This document shows positions 5,550 to 5,579 of a stretch of 5,579 bases of DNA, piece after piece. The notes under the pieces are model-generated. The model was not told the DNA's origin, did not search any database, and saw only the letters and a program-made list of their open reading frames with translations. Each line of letters opens with the position of its first letter. Positions within the stretch are counted from its first letter, which is position 1. A program made the position numbers and the translations under genes. The stretch spans positions 1 through 5,579 of the forward strand of contig CAMZKK010000031.1 of the NCBI GenBank assembly GCA_947311175.1, written 5' to 3'. Origin of the DNA: an uncultured Planctomycetota bacterium (GTDB lineage: Bacteria > Planctomycetota > SZUA-567 > JAFGNG01).

Positions 5550-5579
5550 AAAAAACATATTTCTCCTGTATATTACAAT

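Noticed and set aside
5524..5552. TTGTCA as the -35 of another plus-strand promoter
   Set aside because: The sequence at the expected -10 position is an A-tract with no match to TATAAT.

Overview
The window is chromosomal, AT-rich bacterial DNA with three substantial protein genes and two short intergenic regions. The genes are a partial pdxB on the minus strand (960-962 back to the left edge), a divergent plus-strand gene for an FHA-domain Hanks-type Ser/Thr kinase with one membrane span (1136-3622), and ptsI for phosphotransferase system Enzyme I (3609-5351), which overlaps the kinase gene by 14 nt. No tRNA, rRNA, CRISPR array, transposase or phage gene is visible. Spacing, base composition and intact reading frames look like ordinary resident genes.

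The organism cannot be fixed from this sequence. A transmembrane FHA-kinase with a TPR-like outer region, whose tail resembles modules common in Planctomycetes-Verrucomicrobia-Lentisphaerae proteins, suggests a low-GC PVC-type bacterium. PdxB shows that PLP is probably made by the DXP-dependent route. This taxonomic reading is inference.

Layout: 1-962 pdxB (minus, C-terminal end outside the window); 963-1135 divergent promoter region, with a TTGACA/TATTAT promoter toward the kinase, a weaker extended -10 toward pdxB, and two small inverted repeats; 1136-5351 a two-gene operon of kinase and ptsI, with the ptsI ribosome binding site inside the last kinase codons; 5352-5579 an intergenic tail with a strong 15-bp hairpin, a good plus-strand promoter reading out of the window, and several short repeats.

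The main biological point is the translational coupling of a signalling kinase to the first phosphoryl-transfer protein of the PTS, with no HPr or Enzyme II gene in view. The kinase's only T8 tract lies at the start of its membrane span, where a one-base slip in either direction ends the protein and would leave a soluble FHA-kinase. The downstream hairpin carries its U-tract on the minus strand, so it fits better as a stop for transcription coming from the right than as a classical ptsI terminator. I did not find a clearly new biological system; these are the most useful leads.
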